DNA of 16,265 nt from Bacillota bacterium. GTDB lineage: Bacteria; Bacillota; Clostridia; Tissierellales; Sedimentibacteraceae. Below, piece after piece: positions 1 to 7,651 of this stretch. Under the pieces are notes generated by a model that saw nothing but the letters and a program-made list of their open reading frames with translations, was not told where the DNA came from and ran no database searches. The first letter of the stretch is position 1; the number at the start of each line of letters is the position of its first letter. The position numbers and the translations under genes are program-made. Location of the stretch: contig JARBUP010000033.1 of NCBI GenBank assembly GCA_029239575.1, positions 1-16,265 on the forward strand, in the 5' to 3' direction.

Positions 1-1020
1 GTTGCTTTAAGCGGAGGCGTTGACAGTGCGGCTTCAGCTTATATATTAAAACAACAGGGGTTTGAAGTTTTTGGAATAACTATGAAAAATTTCGAAAATT
101 TTGATGTAGAGCCTGCAAAATATGTAGCTAATAAATTGAATATAAACCATTATGTGGTTGACTTAGTAAATAAATTTGAAAATGAAATTATAAATTATTT
201 TGTAAATGAATATGTTGAAGGAAAAACTCCAAATCCATGTTTGTTGTGTAATAAAAAAATTAAATATGGTTATTTGTTAAATGAAGCTAAAAATTTAGGT
301 GCGGATTATTTTTCTACAGGACATTATGCAAAAATAAAATACGATGATGAAAATAATATTTATAAACTTTTTAAAAGTAATGCTAAAAGAAAGGATCAAA
401 CTTATTTTTTATATCATTTAAGCCAGAAACAATTATCTTCTGTAATTTTTCCTTTAGAATCTTATGAAAATAAATTACAGGTTAGGGAATTAGTTAAAAA
501 CATAGTCCCACAAACATTTGAAAAAAAAGATAGTTTAAATATTTGCTTTACACAAAATATGAGTCATAGTTTGTTCATTAAAAAAAGATTAAACCTAATA
601 AATGATAAAGGTAATTTCATAGATAAAAATGGTAAATTCATAGCTAAACATAAAGGTATATACAATTATACAATTGGGCAAAAAAGAGGTCTTGGTATTA
701 AAGGGGAAAAACCTATGTTTGTAGTTAAAATTAATCCTAAAACTAATGAAATAACACTTGGAGACGATATAGATACATATAAGGAAAAAATAAATATTGT
801 AGATGTGTCATTTACAGACGAAAGTAAATTTAAATTAAATTCATTTGAATGTGAAGTGAAACTTTGTCAGTGGGGGTATTTTATACCTTGTACAGTTTAT
901 AATAATGAAAATAGAACTGCATCAATTAAATTTCATAAAGCAGAAAGGGCTCCTGCTTTTGGACAATCGGCGGTATTTTATGATGGCGATGAAATAATAG
1001 GCGGTGGAACGATAATTTAA
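1..1020 (+). CDS. mnmA: tRNA 2-thiouridine(34) synthase MnmA, 5'-truncated by window edge
   Basis: The reading frame is open from base 1, so the first few codons lie outside the window. MnmA activates U34 of Lys, Glu and Gln tRNAs with ATP and transfers persulfide sulfur to C2. Seen here (numbering from base 1): the PP-loop SGGVDS at residues 4-9; TPNPCLLCNKKIKYG with the putative first catalytic Cys at 83; DSLNICF with the second catalytic Cys at 182; NYTIGQKRGLGI; and a C-terminal barrel ending FYDGDEIIGGGTII. It is divergent: after the PP-loop the usual acidic/Cys-containing insertion (…CCSLED-like) is missing, and FTQNMSHSLFIKKR replaces the usual FxGExxYxxFL. It may therefore be a second, shortened MnmA paralogue, although both catalytic cysteines remain. 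No terminator is visible before ruvC. Confidence 0.9.
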   Translation, partial: VALSGGVDSAASAYILKQQGFEVFGITMKNFENFDVEPAKYVANKLNINHYVVDLVNKFENEIINYFVNEYVEGKTPNPCLLCNKKIKYGYLLNEAKNLGADYFSTGHYAKIKYDDENNIYKLFKSNAKRKDQTYFLYHLSQKQLSSVIFPLESYENKLQVRELVKNIVPQTFEKKDSLNICFTQNMSHSLFIKKRLNLINDKGNFIDKNGKFIAKHKGIYNYTIGQKRGLGIKGEKPMFVVKINPKTNEITLGDDIDTYKEKINIVDVSFTDESKFKLNSFECEVKLCQWGYFIPCTVYNNENRTASIKFHKAERAPAFGQSAVFYDGDEIIGGGTII

Positions 1021-1022
1021 CC

Positions 1023-1051
1023 TTAACAAAACATTCATTCTGTGATATAAT
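1023..1051 (+). promoter_or_regulatory. Promoter of the ruvC-ruvA-ruvB-spoIID-queA-tgt-yajC operon
   Basis: A -35 box TTAACA (1023-1028) lies 17 nt from a -10 box TATAAT (1046-1051), which is extended by TG at 1043-1044. This is close to the housekeeping sigma-A consensus. The predicted transcript start is near 1058, about 30 nt ahead of the ruvC start. Gaps downstream are short until the terminators after yajC, so the whole block is probably one transcription unit. Confidence 0.75.
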
Positions 1052-1088
1052 TTGATATATTTCGATATTAACGAGAATGAGGACAAAA

Positions 1089-1589
1089 ATGATAATTATA
1101 GGAATAGACCCAGGACTTGCAATATCAGGTTATGGTGTAATAAATTATGTAGGAAATAAATTTGAAGTTATTGAGTATGATGCTATCATTACAGAAAGCT
1201 GTGAAGAGTTTCCAACAAGATTAAAGAAAATATATGACGGTTATACTAAACTTTTTGAAAAGTACAAGCCCGATGCAGTATCCATAGAAGAACTTTTTTA
1301 TAATAAAAATGTTAAAACAGCTATAGCAGTTGCTCAAGCCCGTGGAGTCCACTTATTAGCTGCGGTTAATTCTAATATTCCTATGTATGAATACACACCA
1401 CTACAAATAAAACAAGGAATAGTAGGATATGGAAGGGCGGAAAAAAAGCAAGTTCAGGAAATGGTAAAGGTTATATTAAAATTAGATTGTATTCCAAAGC
1501 CTGATGATGTTGCAGACGGATTAGCTGCAGCAATATGTCATGCGCATTCATTAAAATTTGCAAACAATTTTAAAATAGTTAAATATTAA
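1089..1589 (+). CDS. ruvC: Crossover junction endodeoxyribonuclease RuvC
   Basis: Holliday junction resolvase that cuts branched recombination intermediates in concert with RuvAB. The protein is 166 aa, normal for the family. The RNase H-like fold shows its four acidic residues: D7 in GIDPG, E67 in SIEELF, and D140 and D143 in the KPDDVADGLAAA segment. An in-frame ATG lies 12 nt upstream (1077), but the 1089 ATG is preferred: TGAGG (1078-1082) sits 6 nt before it, the earlier ATG has no good ribosome site, and starting at 1089 places the first catalytic Asp at position 7 as in E. coli RuvC. It is the first gene after the promoter at 1023-1051 and lies 29 nt ahead of ruvA. Confidence 0.97.
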   Translation: MIIIGIDPGLAISGYGVINYVGNKFEVIEYDAIITESCEEFPTRLKKIYDGYTKLFEKYKPDAVSIEELFYNKNVKTAIAVAQARGVHLLAAVNSNIPMYEYTPLQIKQGIVGYGRAEKKQVQEMVKVILKLDCIPKPDDVADGLAAAICHAHSLKFANNFKIVKY

Positions 1590-1618
1590 TAAATTAAACT
1601 AAAAACTAAAGGTGAATA

Positions 1619-2224
1619 ATGATAAGTTTTATAAAAGGTGAAGTAGTTAAAAAAGGTTTGGATTATATTATTTTAGAAAACAACAACATGGGATATTTTA
1701 TTAATACTTCCCTTAATACATTAAATAATTTAAGTGAAGGCGAAAAAGCATGCATATTCACTTATTTGCACATAAGAGAAGATATTCTTCAGCTTTACGG
1801 TTTTTTAAGTGTAGAAGAAATTGATATGTTTAAGAAATTAATCACTGTAAATGGCGTAGGTCCAAAAGCAGGACTTGCTGTATTATCGACTTATGATGTA
1901 AATACAGTTAAAGCAATTATTTTAAAAGATGATGCTGTAAAAATGTCAAAAGTTCCGGGAGTAGGTAAAAAAACTGCAAGTAAAATTATTCTTGAATTAA
2001 AGGATAAAGTAGGGAAATTAGATAATATAAATCATGATGATGAATATTTTGATGAAATAAAAATAATTGATGACAAAAATGAAATATCTGATTTAATAGA
2101 TGCATTAACTTCACTTGGATTTAACCAATTTGAAGCTAAAAAAGTTTTGGACGAAATAGATATTAAAAATAAATCTGAGAATGAAATTATTAAAGAAGCA
2201 TTGAAAAAAATAAAGGTAGGGTAA
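1619..2224 (+). CDS. ruvA: Holliday junction branch migration protein RuvA
   Basis: RuvA binds four-way junctions as a tetramer and loads the RuvB motor. The 201-residue protein has the family layout: an N-terminal OB-fold (about 1-63), two helix-hairpin-helix motifs (GVGPK at 79-83, GVGKK at 114-118), an acidic flexible linker (about 130-155), and a C-terminal RuvB-contacting domain (about 155-201, containing ALTSLGFNQFEAKKVL). AGGTG lies 5 nt before the ATG. The stop is 3 nt before the ruvB start, which suggests translational coupling and equimolar production. Confidence 0.97.
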   Translation: MISFIKGEVVKKGLDYIILENNNMGYFINTSLNTLNNLSEGEKACIFTYLHIREDILQLYGFLSVEEIDMFKKLITVNGVGPKAGLAVLSTYDVNTVKAIILKDDAVKMSKVPGVGKKTASKIILELKDKVGKLDNINHDDEYFDEIKIIDDKNEISDLIDALTSLGFNQFEAKKVLDEIDIKNKSENEIIKEALKKIKVG

Positions 2225-2227
2225 CAT

Positions 2228-3262
2228 ATGTTGGACAGAGAAAATGAAATAGTTGCCAGCACTTTAAATAATGGTGAAGAAGATGTAGAATTAAGTTTGC
2301 GCCCTCAAAAAATCAGTCAATATATTGGTCAACATAAAGTAAAAGAAATTTTGAGCATTTTTATTGAGTCTGCAAGAATGAGAAATCAACCTTTGGACCA
2401 TGTGCTGCTTTCTGGGCCTCCAGGGCTGGGTAAAACGACATTAGCTAATATTATTTCTAATGAAATGGGTGTTAATATAAGAGTTACTTCAGGACCTGCT
2501 ATTGAGCGTCCTGGAGATTTAGCAGCTATTTTGACTAATTTAAATGAAAATGATGTTTTGTTTATAGATGAAATACATAGATTAAATAAAAGCGTTGAAG
2601 AAATAATGTATCCTGCTTTAGAAGATTATGCACTTGATATTATTATAGGCAAAGGTCCTTCTGCTCGTTCTATAAGATTGGATTTACCAAAATTTACTTT
2701 AATAGGTGCAACAACAAGATCCGGTATGCTTGCTTCTCCTTTAAGAGACCGTTTTGGTGTTTTGTGTAATCTTGATTTTTATAATACGGATGATTTAAAA
2801 GAAATAATAATTCGTTCAGCAGGTATTATTGACATAGAAATATGTGAAGAAGGTGCTTTAGAAATTGCAAAACGTTCAAGGGGTACACCAAGAATAGCAA
2901 ACAGACTTTTAAGGCGTGTTAGGGATTATGCAATAGTTAAAAGTAACGGAAAAATTGATATTGAAACTGCGGATAATGCCTTAATGATGTTAGAAATAGA
3001 TCAATTAGGTTTGGACAAATTAGATAGGAAAATTCTAAATACCATTATAGATTATTATAAAGGTGGTCCTGTTGGAGTTGAAACTTTAGCAGCATCCATT
3101 GGAGAAGAAAAAGGAACCATAGAAGATGTTTATGAACCATATCTTTTGCAAATTGGATTTTTAGCGAGAACACCAAGGGGAAGAATAGTTACAGAACAAG
3201 GTTTCAAGCATGTTAAAAAAATTCCTATAAATAATAATGATTCTGAACAATCAAATATTTAA
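2228..3262 (+). CDS. ruvB: Holliday junction DNA helicase RuvB
   Basis: AAA+ ATPase that forms hexameric rings and drives branch migration with RuvA. The 344-residue protein shows Walker A GPPGLGKTT (63-71), Walker B LFIDEIHR with D114 and E115, sensor segment GATTRSGML (160-168), the arginine-finger region RDRFG (173-177), and a C-terminal winged-helix domain containing EDVYEPYLLQIGFLARTPRG. The 5' end overlaps an AGGTAGGG-like ribosome site inside the last codons of ruvA. The last 15 or so residues are a non-conserved Asn/Ser-rich tail. All catalytic motifs are intact. Confidence 0.98.
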   Translation: MLDRENEIVASTLNNGEEDVELSLRPQKISQYIGQHKVKEILSIFIESARMRNQPLDHVLLSGPPGLGKTTLANIISNEMGVNIRVTSGPAIERPGDLAAILTNLNENDVLFIDEIHRLNKSVEEIMYPALEDYALDIIIGKGPSARSIRLDLPKFTLIGATTRSGMLASPLRDRFGVLCNLDFYNTDDLKEIIIRSAGIIDIEICEEGALEIAKRSRGTPRIANRLLRRVRDYAIVKSNGKIDIETADNALMMLEIDQLGLDKLDRKILNTIIDYYKGGPVGVETLAASIGEEKGTIEDVYEPYLLQIGFLARTPRGRIVTEQGFKHVKKIPINNNDSEQSNI

Positions 3263-3279
3263 TTTGGAGGCTGATACAA

Positions 3280-4944
3280 ATGAAAAAATATTTTAAAATA
3301 ATAATTGTTTCATTAATGCTATGTATGTTTTTTTCAACAGTCGCTTTTGCGGAGGAAGATGATATAACTGTAAGAGTTAGAATTAAAGGAAGAACATTTA
3401 ATGAACAAGCTGAACTTGATGGATATGAAAATATAACTATTTATGATACCTCTTCTGTAATTCCAAAAAAAATATATCAAACAGACGATGAACTAAGTAT
3501 TTTGATGGATACTTATTATGATCAATTTTATAATGAACTTTCTTCTATTACATATGCTAAAATTGGACCTTATCATGTAAAATTATCAAATAAATATTTT
3601 AATTCATTTGAAGAAGCGCAAAATGAAATTAATAAATTAATTTCTACAATTCCTACATTAGGAAGTGGTTTTTATCCTTATTTTAATGGACAAGATTATC
3701 AAATATGCTATGGAGCTTTTGTAGATTCAAATAGTGCATTAACTTTTGTGAATACTTTAAAAGAAAATGGAATAGAAAGCACAGAACTACAAACTCAAAA
3801 ACAAAGTGTTTTAGTTTATGATGGACAAAATAATATTGTATTTATGTATAAAAACAATTATAATATTGCTTTCACATCATTTAATTCAGACCTTGGAAGT
3901 GAAATGATTAAAATCGATTCAAAACCTTATAGAGGAATGATGGCATTTAATATTATAAATAATGCAGATCTAATTTCTATTAATAAAGTTGATGTGGAAA
4001 GTTATTTGTACGGAGTAGTTCCTTGCGAAAGCCCATCTTCATGGCCTTTAGATGCTCTTAAAGCTCAAACTTTAGCTGCTCGTACCTATGCAGTAGCTAA
4101 TTTAAAGCGCTACAATTTATATGGTTATGATTTAAATGATGATGTATCGAGTCAAGTTTATGGTGGATTTTTAAGTGAGAAAAATTCTACTAATATTGCT
4201 GTTGAAACAACAAAGGGTGAAATGATTTATTATAATGGAAAATTAATCGATGCAGTTTTTCATTCAACAAGTGGTGGAAGTACAGAAAATTCAGAAAATG
4301 TTTGGCAATATGAAATTCCTTATTTAAGAGGAGTGGATGATACATATTCAAATATTTCTCCAAGAACTGTTTGGCAAAAAATATATACTAAGGATCAATT
4401 AATTGCAAGGCTTAGATTATATGATTATGATGTTAATGAAATATATGATGTAAAAATAACTAAGGTAACTGAAAATAACAGGGCCTATGAATGTATATTT
4501 TATACAGATAAAGGAGAAATTACTATTTACAAAGACTTAATTAGAAGTGTTTTAGGTGTAGATAGTTTATGGCTTACAGTGAAAAATAATACTGAAGGAA
4601 ATGATAGTTTTTATTTTGCAAGTTTAAAGACAACTGAATTTGCAAGCAGGTCCAATGATTCAATAGATATTACAACAACTGTGACGGATGGATTAACAAA
4701 CAAATATATAATTTCTAATAAAGGAAAAACACAAATAACAGGTAATAATGTTGCCTTTATAAGCTCATCAGGAATTACTAACAAGGATATTACAACTGTT
4801 AATTCAAATCAATATGTTATAGATGGTAGGGGATGGGGACATTCTCTTGGTATGAGCCAATACGGAGCAAAACAAATGGCTACAGAAGGTTTTAAATATG
4901 ATGAAATAATTAAACATTACTATACTGGAGTAACAATTCAATGA
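3280..4944 (+). CDS. Secreted SpoIID/LytB-domain protein with SPOR-like N-terminal region
   Basis: Probable extracytoplasmic peptidoglycan lytic transglycosylase of the SpoIID/LytB family. A signal peptide covers about residues 1-24 (KKYFK, hydrophobic core, cleavage after AFA). Residues ~94-175 hold two beta-alpha units resembling SPOR glycan-binding domains (KIGPYHVKL…FNSFEEAQNEI and YQICYGAFVDSNSALTFV). The SpoIID core starts near 235: SYLYGVVPCESPSSWP with the likely catalytic Glu at 250, LKAQTLAARTYA, FHSTSGG, and the C-terminal GRGWGHSLGMSQYGAK signature (516 onward). At 554 aa it is much longer than classical sporulation SpoIID (roughly 330-350 aa). Its place between ruvB (17 nt) and queA (4-nt ATGA overlap) puts it under the vegetative operon promoter, so I call it SpoIID-like rather than spoIID. 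GGAGG lies 9 nt before the ATG. Confidence 0.88.
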   Translation: MKKYFKIIIVSLMLCMFFSTVAFAEEDDITVRVRIKGRTFNEQAELDGYENITIYDTSSVIPKKIYQTDDELSILMDTYYDQFYNELSSITYAKIGPYHVKLSNKYFNSFEEAQNEINKLISTIPTLGSGFYPYFNGQDYQICYGAFVDSNSALTFVNTLKENGIESTELQTQKQSVLVYDGQNNIVFMYKNNYNIAFTSFNSDLGSEMIKIDSKPYRGMMAFNIINNADLISINKVDVESYLYGVVPCESPSSWPLDALKAQTLAARTYAVANLKRYNLYGYDLNDDVSSQVYGGFLSEKNSTNIAVETTKGEMIYYNGKLIDAVFHSTSGGSTENSENVWQYEIPYLRGVDDTYSNISPRTVWQKIYTKDQLIARLRLYDYDVNEIYDVKITKVTENNRAYECIFYTDKGEITIYKDLIRSVLGVDSLWLTVKNNTEGNDSFYFASLKTTEFASRSNDSIDITTTVTDGLTNKYIISNKGKTQITGNNVAFISSSGITNKDITTVNSNQYVIDGRGWGHSLGMSQYGAKQMATEGFKYDEIIKHYYTGVTIQ

Positions 4945-5978
4945 AAATAGATTTTAAAACAAGTGATTTTTATTATGATCTTCCTGAAGAGTTAATAGCA
5001 CAAACTCCTATAAAAAACAGGGATCATTCAAGACTTTTAGTTTTAGACAGAAATACTGGCGAAATAGAACATAAACATTTTTACGATGTTTTAGATTATT
5101 TAAACAAAGGAGACTGCCTTGTTATAAATGATACTAAAGTTTTACCTGCAAGACTTTATGGTACAAGGAAAGATACGAATGCAGTAATTGAACTTTTATT
5201 ATTAAAAAGGCTTGATGATAACAAATGGGAAACTCTTGTAAAACCAGGTAAAAAAGCTAAAGTAGGTATAGAAATAATTTTTAAAGAAAATTTACTTTCT
5301 GGAAAAATTATAGAAGTGAAAGAAGACGGTAATAGGGTAATAGAATTTGATTACGATGGAATATTCGAAGAAATATTGGACCAATTAGGTGAAATGCCGT
5401 TACCCCCATATATACATGAAATATTACAGGATAAGAGTAGATATCAAACTATTTACGCTAAGAATGCAGGTTCTGCTGCAGCACCAACTGCAGGTCTTCA
5501 TTTTAATGAAGAGCTTTTAAAAAAAATAGAACAAAAGGGTGTAAATATAGCAAAACTTACACTTCATGTAGGTTTAGGTACTTTTAGACCTGTAAAATCA
5601 GAATTTATATTAGAACATAAAATGCATTCTGAATATTATGAACTTACAAATGATGAAGCTGAAAAAATAAATAAAGCAAAGCAAAACGGCAATAGAGTTA
5701 TTTCGGTTGGTACAACAAGTACAAGAACCCTTGAAACTATTGGGGATGAAAATGGTTTTGTAAGAGAACAAAATGGATGGACTGATATATTTATTTATCC
5801 GGGTTATAAATTTAAAGTTGTTGATTCTCTCATTACTAATTTTCATTTACCAGAATCAACACTGGTTATGTTAGTTAGCTCAATGGCAGGAAAAGAAAAT
5901 GTATTAAATGCATACAAAAATGCAGTAGAAAATAAATATCGTTTCTTCAGCTTTGGAGATGCTATGTTTATAAAGTAA
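4941..5978 (+). CDS. queA: S-adenosylmethionine:tRNA ribosyltransferase-isomerase QueA
   Basis: Transfers and isomerises the ribosyl group of SAM onto 7-aminomethyl-7-deazaguanine in tRNA, giving epoxyqueuosine. It acts after Tgt, which is encoded next. The 345-residue length is normal. Signatures seen: FYYDLPEELIAQTP near the N-terminus, VINDTKVLPARL, GSAAAPTAGLHF, LHVGLGTFRPV, GTTSTRTLE and the C-terminal NFHLPESTLVMLVSSMAG. The start codon overlaps the stop of the SpoIID-like gene (ATGA), indicating translational coupling. tgt follows after 24 nt. Confidence 0.97.
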   Translation: MKIDFKTSDFYYDLPEELIAQTPIKNRDHSRLLVLDRNTGEIEHKHFYDVLDYLNKGDCLVINDTKVLPARLYGTRKDTNAVIELLLLKRLDDNKWETLVKPGKKAKVGIEIIFKENLLSGKIIEVKEDGNRVIEFDYDGIFEEILDQLGEMPLPPYIHEILQDKSRYQTIYAKNAGSAAAPTAGLHFNEELLKKIEQKGVNIAKLTLHVGLGTFRPVKSEFILEHKMHSEYYELTNDEAEKINKAKQNGNRVISVGTTSTRTLETIGDENGFVREQNGWTDIFIYPGYKFKVVDSLITNFHLPESTLVMLVSSMAGKENVLNAYKNAVENKYRFFSFGDAMFIK

Positions 5979-6002
5979 AAGTCAAAGTAGAGAAGGTGAA
6001 AT

Positions 6003-7121
6003 ATGTTTAAATTTGAATTATTAAAAGAATCTAAAGAATGCAAGGCACGTTTAGGAAAAATTCATACAAATCATGGTGTAATAGAAACACCTATATTCAT
6101 GCCAGTTGGAACAAAAGCTACTGTTAAAACAATGACTCCTGAAGAATTAAAGGATATGGAAGCACAAATAATATTATCTAATACATATCATTTATTTTTA
6201 AGACCGGGACATGAACTTATAAAAGAAGCTGGTGGACTTCATAAATTTATGAATTGGGATCGCCCAATATTAACTGATTCAGGTGGATTTCAAGTTTTTA
6301 GTCTTGGAAAATTAAGAAAAATAAAAGAAGAGGGCGTTGAATTTAGATCACATATTGATGGTTCTAAACAATTCATAAGTCCAGAAAAAGCAGTTGAAAT
6401 TCAAAATTGTCTGGGCTCAGATATCATGATGGCATTTGATGAATGTGTTCCTTACCCAGCAACATATGAATATGCTAAAAATTCAATGGAAAGAACAACA
6501 AGGTGGGCAGCACGCTGCAAGGAATCCCACAAGAATACTGAAAACCAAGCTTTGTTTGGAATAGTTCAAGGAAGTATGTATGAAGATTTAAGAAGAGAAA
6601 GCGCAAAACAAATAACTGAACTTGATTTCCCTGGTTATGCCATAGGTGGTTTAAGTGTTGGAGAACCTATAGATATTATGTGTGAGGTTATGGATTATAC
6701 AGTTGATTTATTACCAAAAGACAAACCAAGATATTTAATGGGAGTAGGTAGTCCTGATTATTTATTCGAAGCTGTTGAAAGAGGAATAGATATGGCAGAT
6801 TGCGTTCTTCCAACAAGAATAGCAAGACATGGAGCATTTTTAACAAGCAAAGGACAGCTTACTATTAAAAATGCAAAATATAAGAATGATTTTTCACCTA
6901 TAGATGAAAATTGCCAGTGTTATGCTTGTAAAAACTACTCAAGAGCATATGTAAGACATCTTTTTAGTGAAAATGAAATCTTAGGAGCAAGGCTTGCTTC
7001 AATTCATAATTTATTTTTCTTGATTAATTTGATGAAAAGTATTAGAATTAGTATAATGGAAGATAATTTTTTGGAATTCAAAAATGAATTTTATAAAAGT
7101 TATGGATATATTAAAATTTAG
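6003..7121 (+). CDS. tgt: tRNA-guanine(34) transglycosylase Tgt
   Basis: Exchanges G34 in GUN anticodons for the queuosine precursor preQ1; QueA then modifies the inserted base. The 372-residue TIM-barrel enzyme has DSGGFQVFSL (general acid/base Asp at 92), DMADCVLPTRIARHG (nucleophile Asp at 266) and the zinc site C304-x-C306-x2-C309 with H335 in ASIHNL. The spacing matches the bacterial family exactly. The ribosome site AGAAGGTG precedes the ATG by about 4 nt. yajC starts 8 nt downstream, an arrangement common in bacteria. Confidence 0.98.
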   Translation: MFKFELLKESKECKARLGKIHTNHGVIETPIFMPVGTKATVKTMTPEELKDMEAQIILSNTYHLFLRPGHELIKEAGGLHKFMNWDRPILTDSGGFQVFSLGKLRKIKEEGVEFRSHIDGSKQFISPEKAVEIQNCLGSDIMMAFDECVPYPATYEYAKNSMERTTRWAARCKESHKNTENQALFGIVQGSMYEDLRRESAKQITELDFPGYAIGGLSVGEPIDIMCEVMDYTVDLLPKDKPRYLMGVGSPDYLFEAVERGIDMADCVLPTRIARHGAFLTSKGQLTIKNAKYKNDFSPIDENCQCYACKNYSRAYVRHLFSENEILGARLASIHNLFFLINLMKSIRISIMEDNFLEFKNEFYKSYGYIKI

Positions 7122-7129
7122 GAGGATTT

Positions 7130-7477
7130 ATGCCAGCAGAAGCAAGTAGTTTAATTATGATGGTCGTGTTATTCGGAGTAATGTATTTTTTCATGATTCG
7201 ACCACAAAAAAAGAAAGACAAAGAAGTAAAAAACATGAGGGACAGCCTTACAATAGGTGATGAAGTTATTACTATAGGCGGAATTCATGGAAAAATTGTC
7301 AAAGTTAATGATGATTCAGTTACTTTAGAAATGCCACATGCAAAACAAAGAATTACTTTTTCTAAATGGGCTATCGGAACAGTAAACAAAAAAGGTAAAG
7401 AAAATAAATCTGAAATTAAAGAAGAAGTTATAGAAGCAATTGAAAATAATGAAATAAAAGACGATGAAAATAAATAA
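7130..7477 (+). CDS. yajC: Preprotein translocase accessory subunit YajC
   Basis: Small membrane protein that associates with the Sec translocon accessory complex SecDF. The 115 residues comprise a short periplasmic/exterior start, one membrane helix (about 7-24, IMMVVLFGVMYFFMIRP), the family motif RPQKKKDKE, a cytosolic beta domain (GDEVITIGGIHGKIVKV), and a charged Lys/Glu-rich tail with no conserved content. AGGAGG lies 5 nt before the start. It is the last gene of the operon: two intrinsic terminators follow directly. SecD and SecF, its usual partners, are not in the window. Confidence 0.95.
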   Translation: MPAEASSLIMMVVLFGVMYFFMIRPQKKKDKEVKNMRDSLTIGDEVITIGGIHGKIVKVNDDSVTLEMPHAKQRITFSKWAIGTVNKKGKENKSEIKEEVIEAIENNEIKDDENK

Positions 7478-7485
7478 AACATACT

Positions 7486-7508
7486 AAAGAGCTTGAAGCT
7501 CTTTTTTA
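7486..7508 (+). terminator. Intrinsic terminator after yajC (first of two)
   Basis: A perfect 8-bp stem AAAGAGCT / AGCTCTTT with a 3-nt loop (TGA) is followed by T residues. It starts 8 nt after the yajC stop, correctly oriented to end the ruvC-yajC operon. Confidence 0.8.
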
Positions 7509-7517
7509 TGTGGCTTT

Positions 7518-7549
7518 AAAAAAAGGCGCTGTTATATGCGTCTTTTTTT
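7518..7549 (+). terminator. Second intrinsic terminator after yajC
   Basis: Arms AAAAAAAGGCGC (7518-7529) and GCGTCTTTTTTT (7538-7549) pair with one G-U wobble around an 8-nt loop, and the T-tract forms part of the 3' arm. Placed just 9 nt beyond the first terminator, it makes read-through into the GH3 gene unlikely. The poly-A 5' arm would also let it act weakly on the other strand. Confidence 0.75.
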
Positions 7550-7591
7550 ATTTAGTTTTAATAAAATACAACGCTAAAAACAGTATTTATG

Positions 7592-7620
7592 TTGATAATA
7601 GTAAAAAAAATTGGTAATAT
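7592..7620 (+). promoter_or_regulatory. Promoter of the GH3 lipoprotein gene
   Basis: TTGATA (7592-7597) lies 17 nt from TATAAT-like TAATAT (7615-7620), which is near-consensus for sigma-A. The expected transcript start is near 7627, 25 nt before the ATG. Lying just after two terminators, it defines a new transcription unit. Confidence 0.65.
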
Positions 7621-7651
7621 TAAGTATACATAAATTTCAAGAGGACATAAA

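Noticed and set aside
1077..1088. Four-codon N-terminal extension of RuvC from an upstream ATG
   Set aside because: The TGAGG ribosome site lies within this extension, and the catalytic Asp falls at the family position 7 only with the 1089 start.
3263..3279. A separate sporulation-sigma promoter before the SpoIID-like gene
   Set aside because: Only 17 nt separate it from ruvB and they hold the ribosome site. No sporulation-type promoter was recognised in the end of ruvB.
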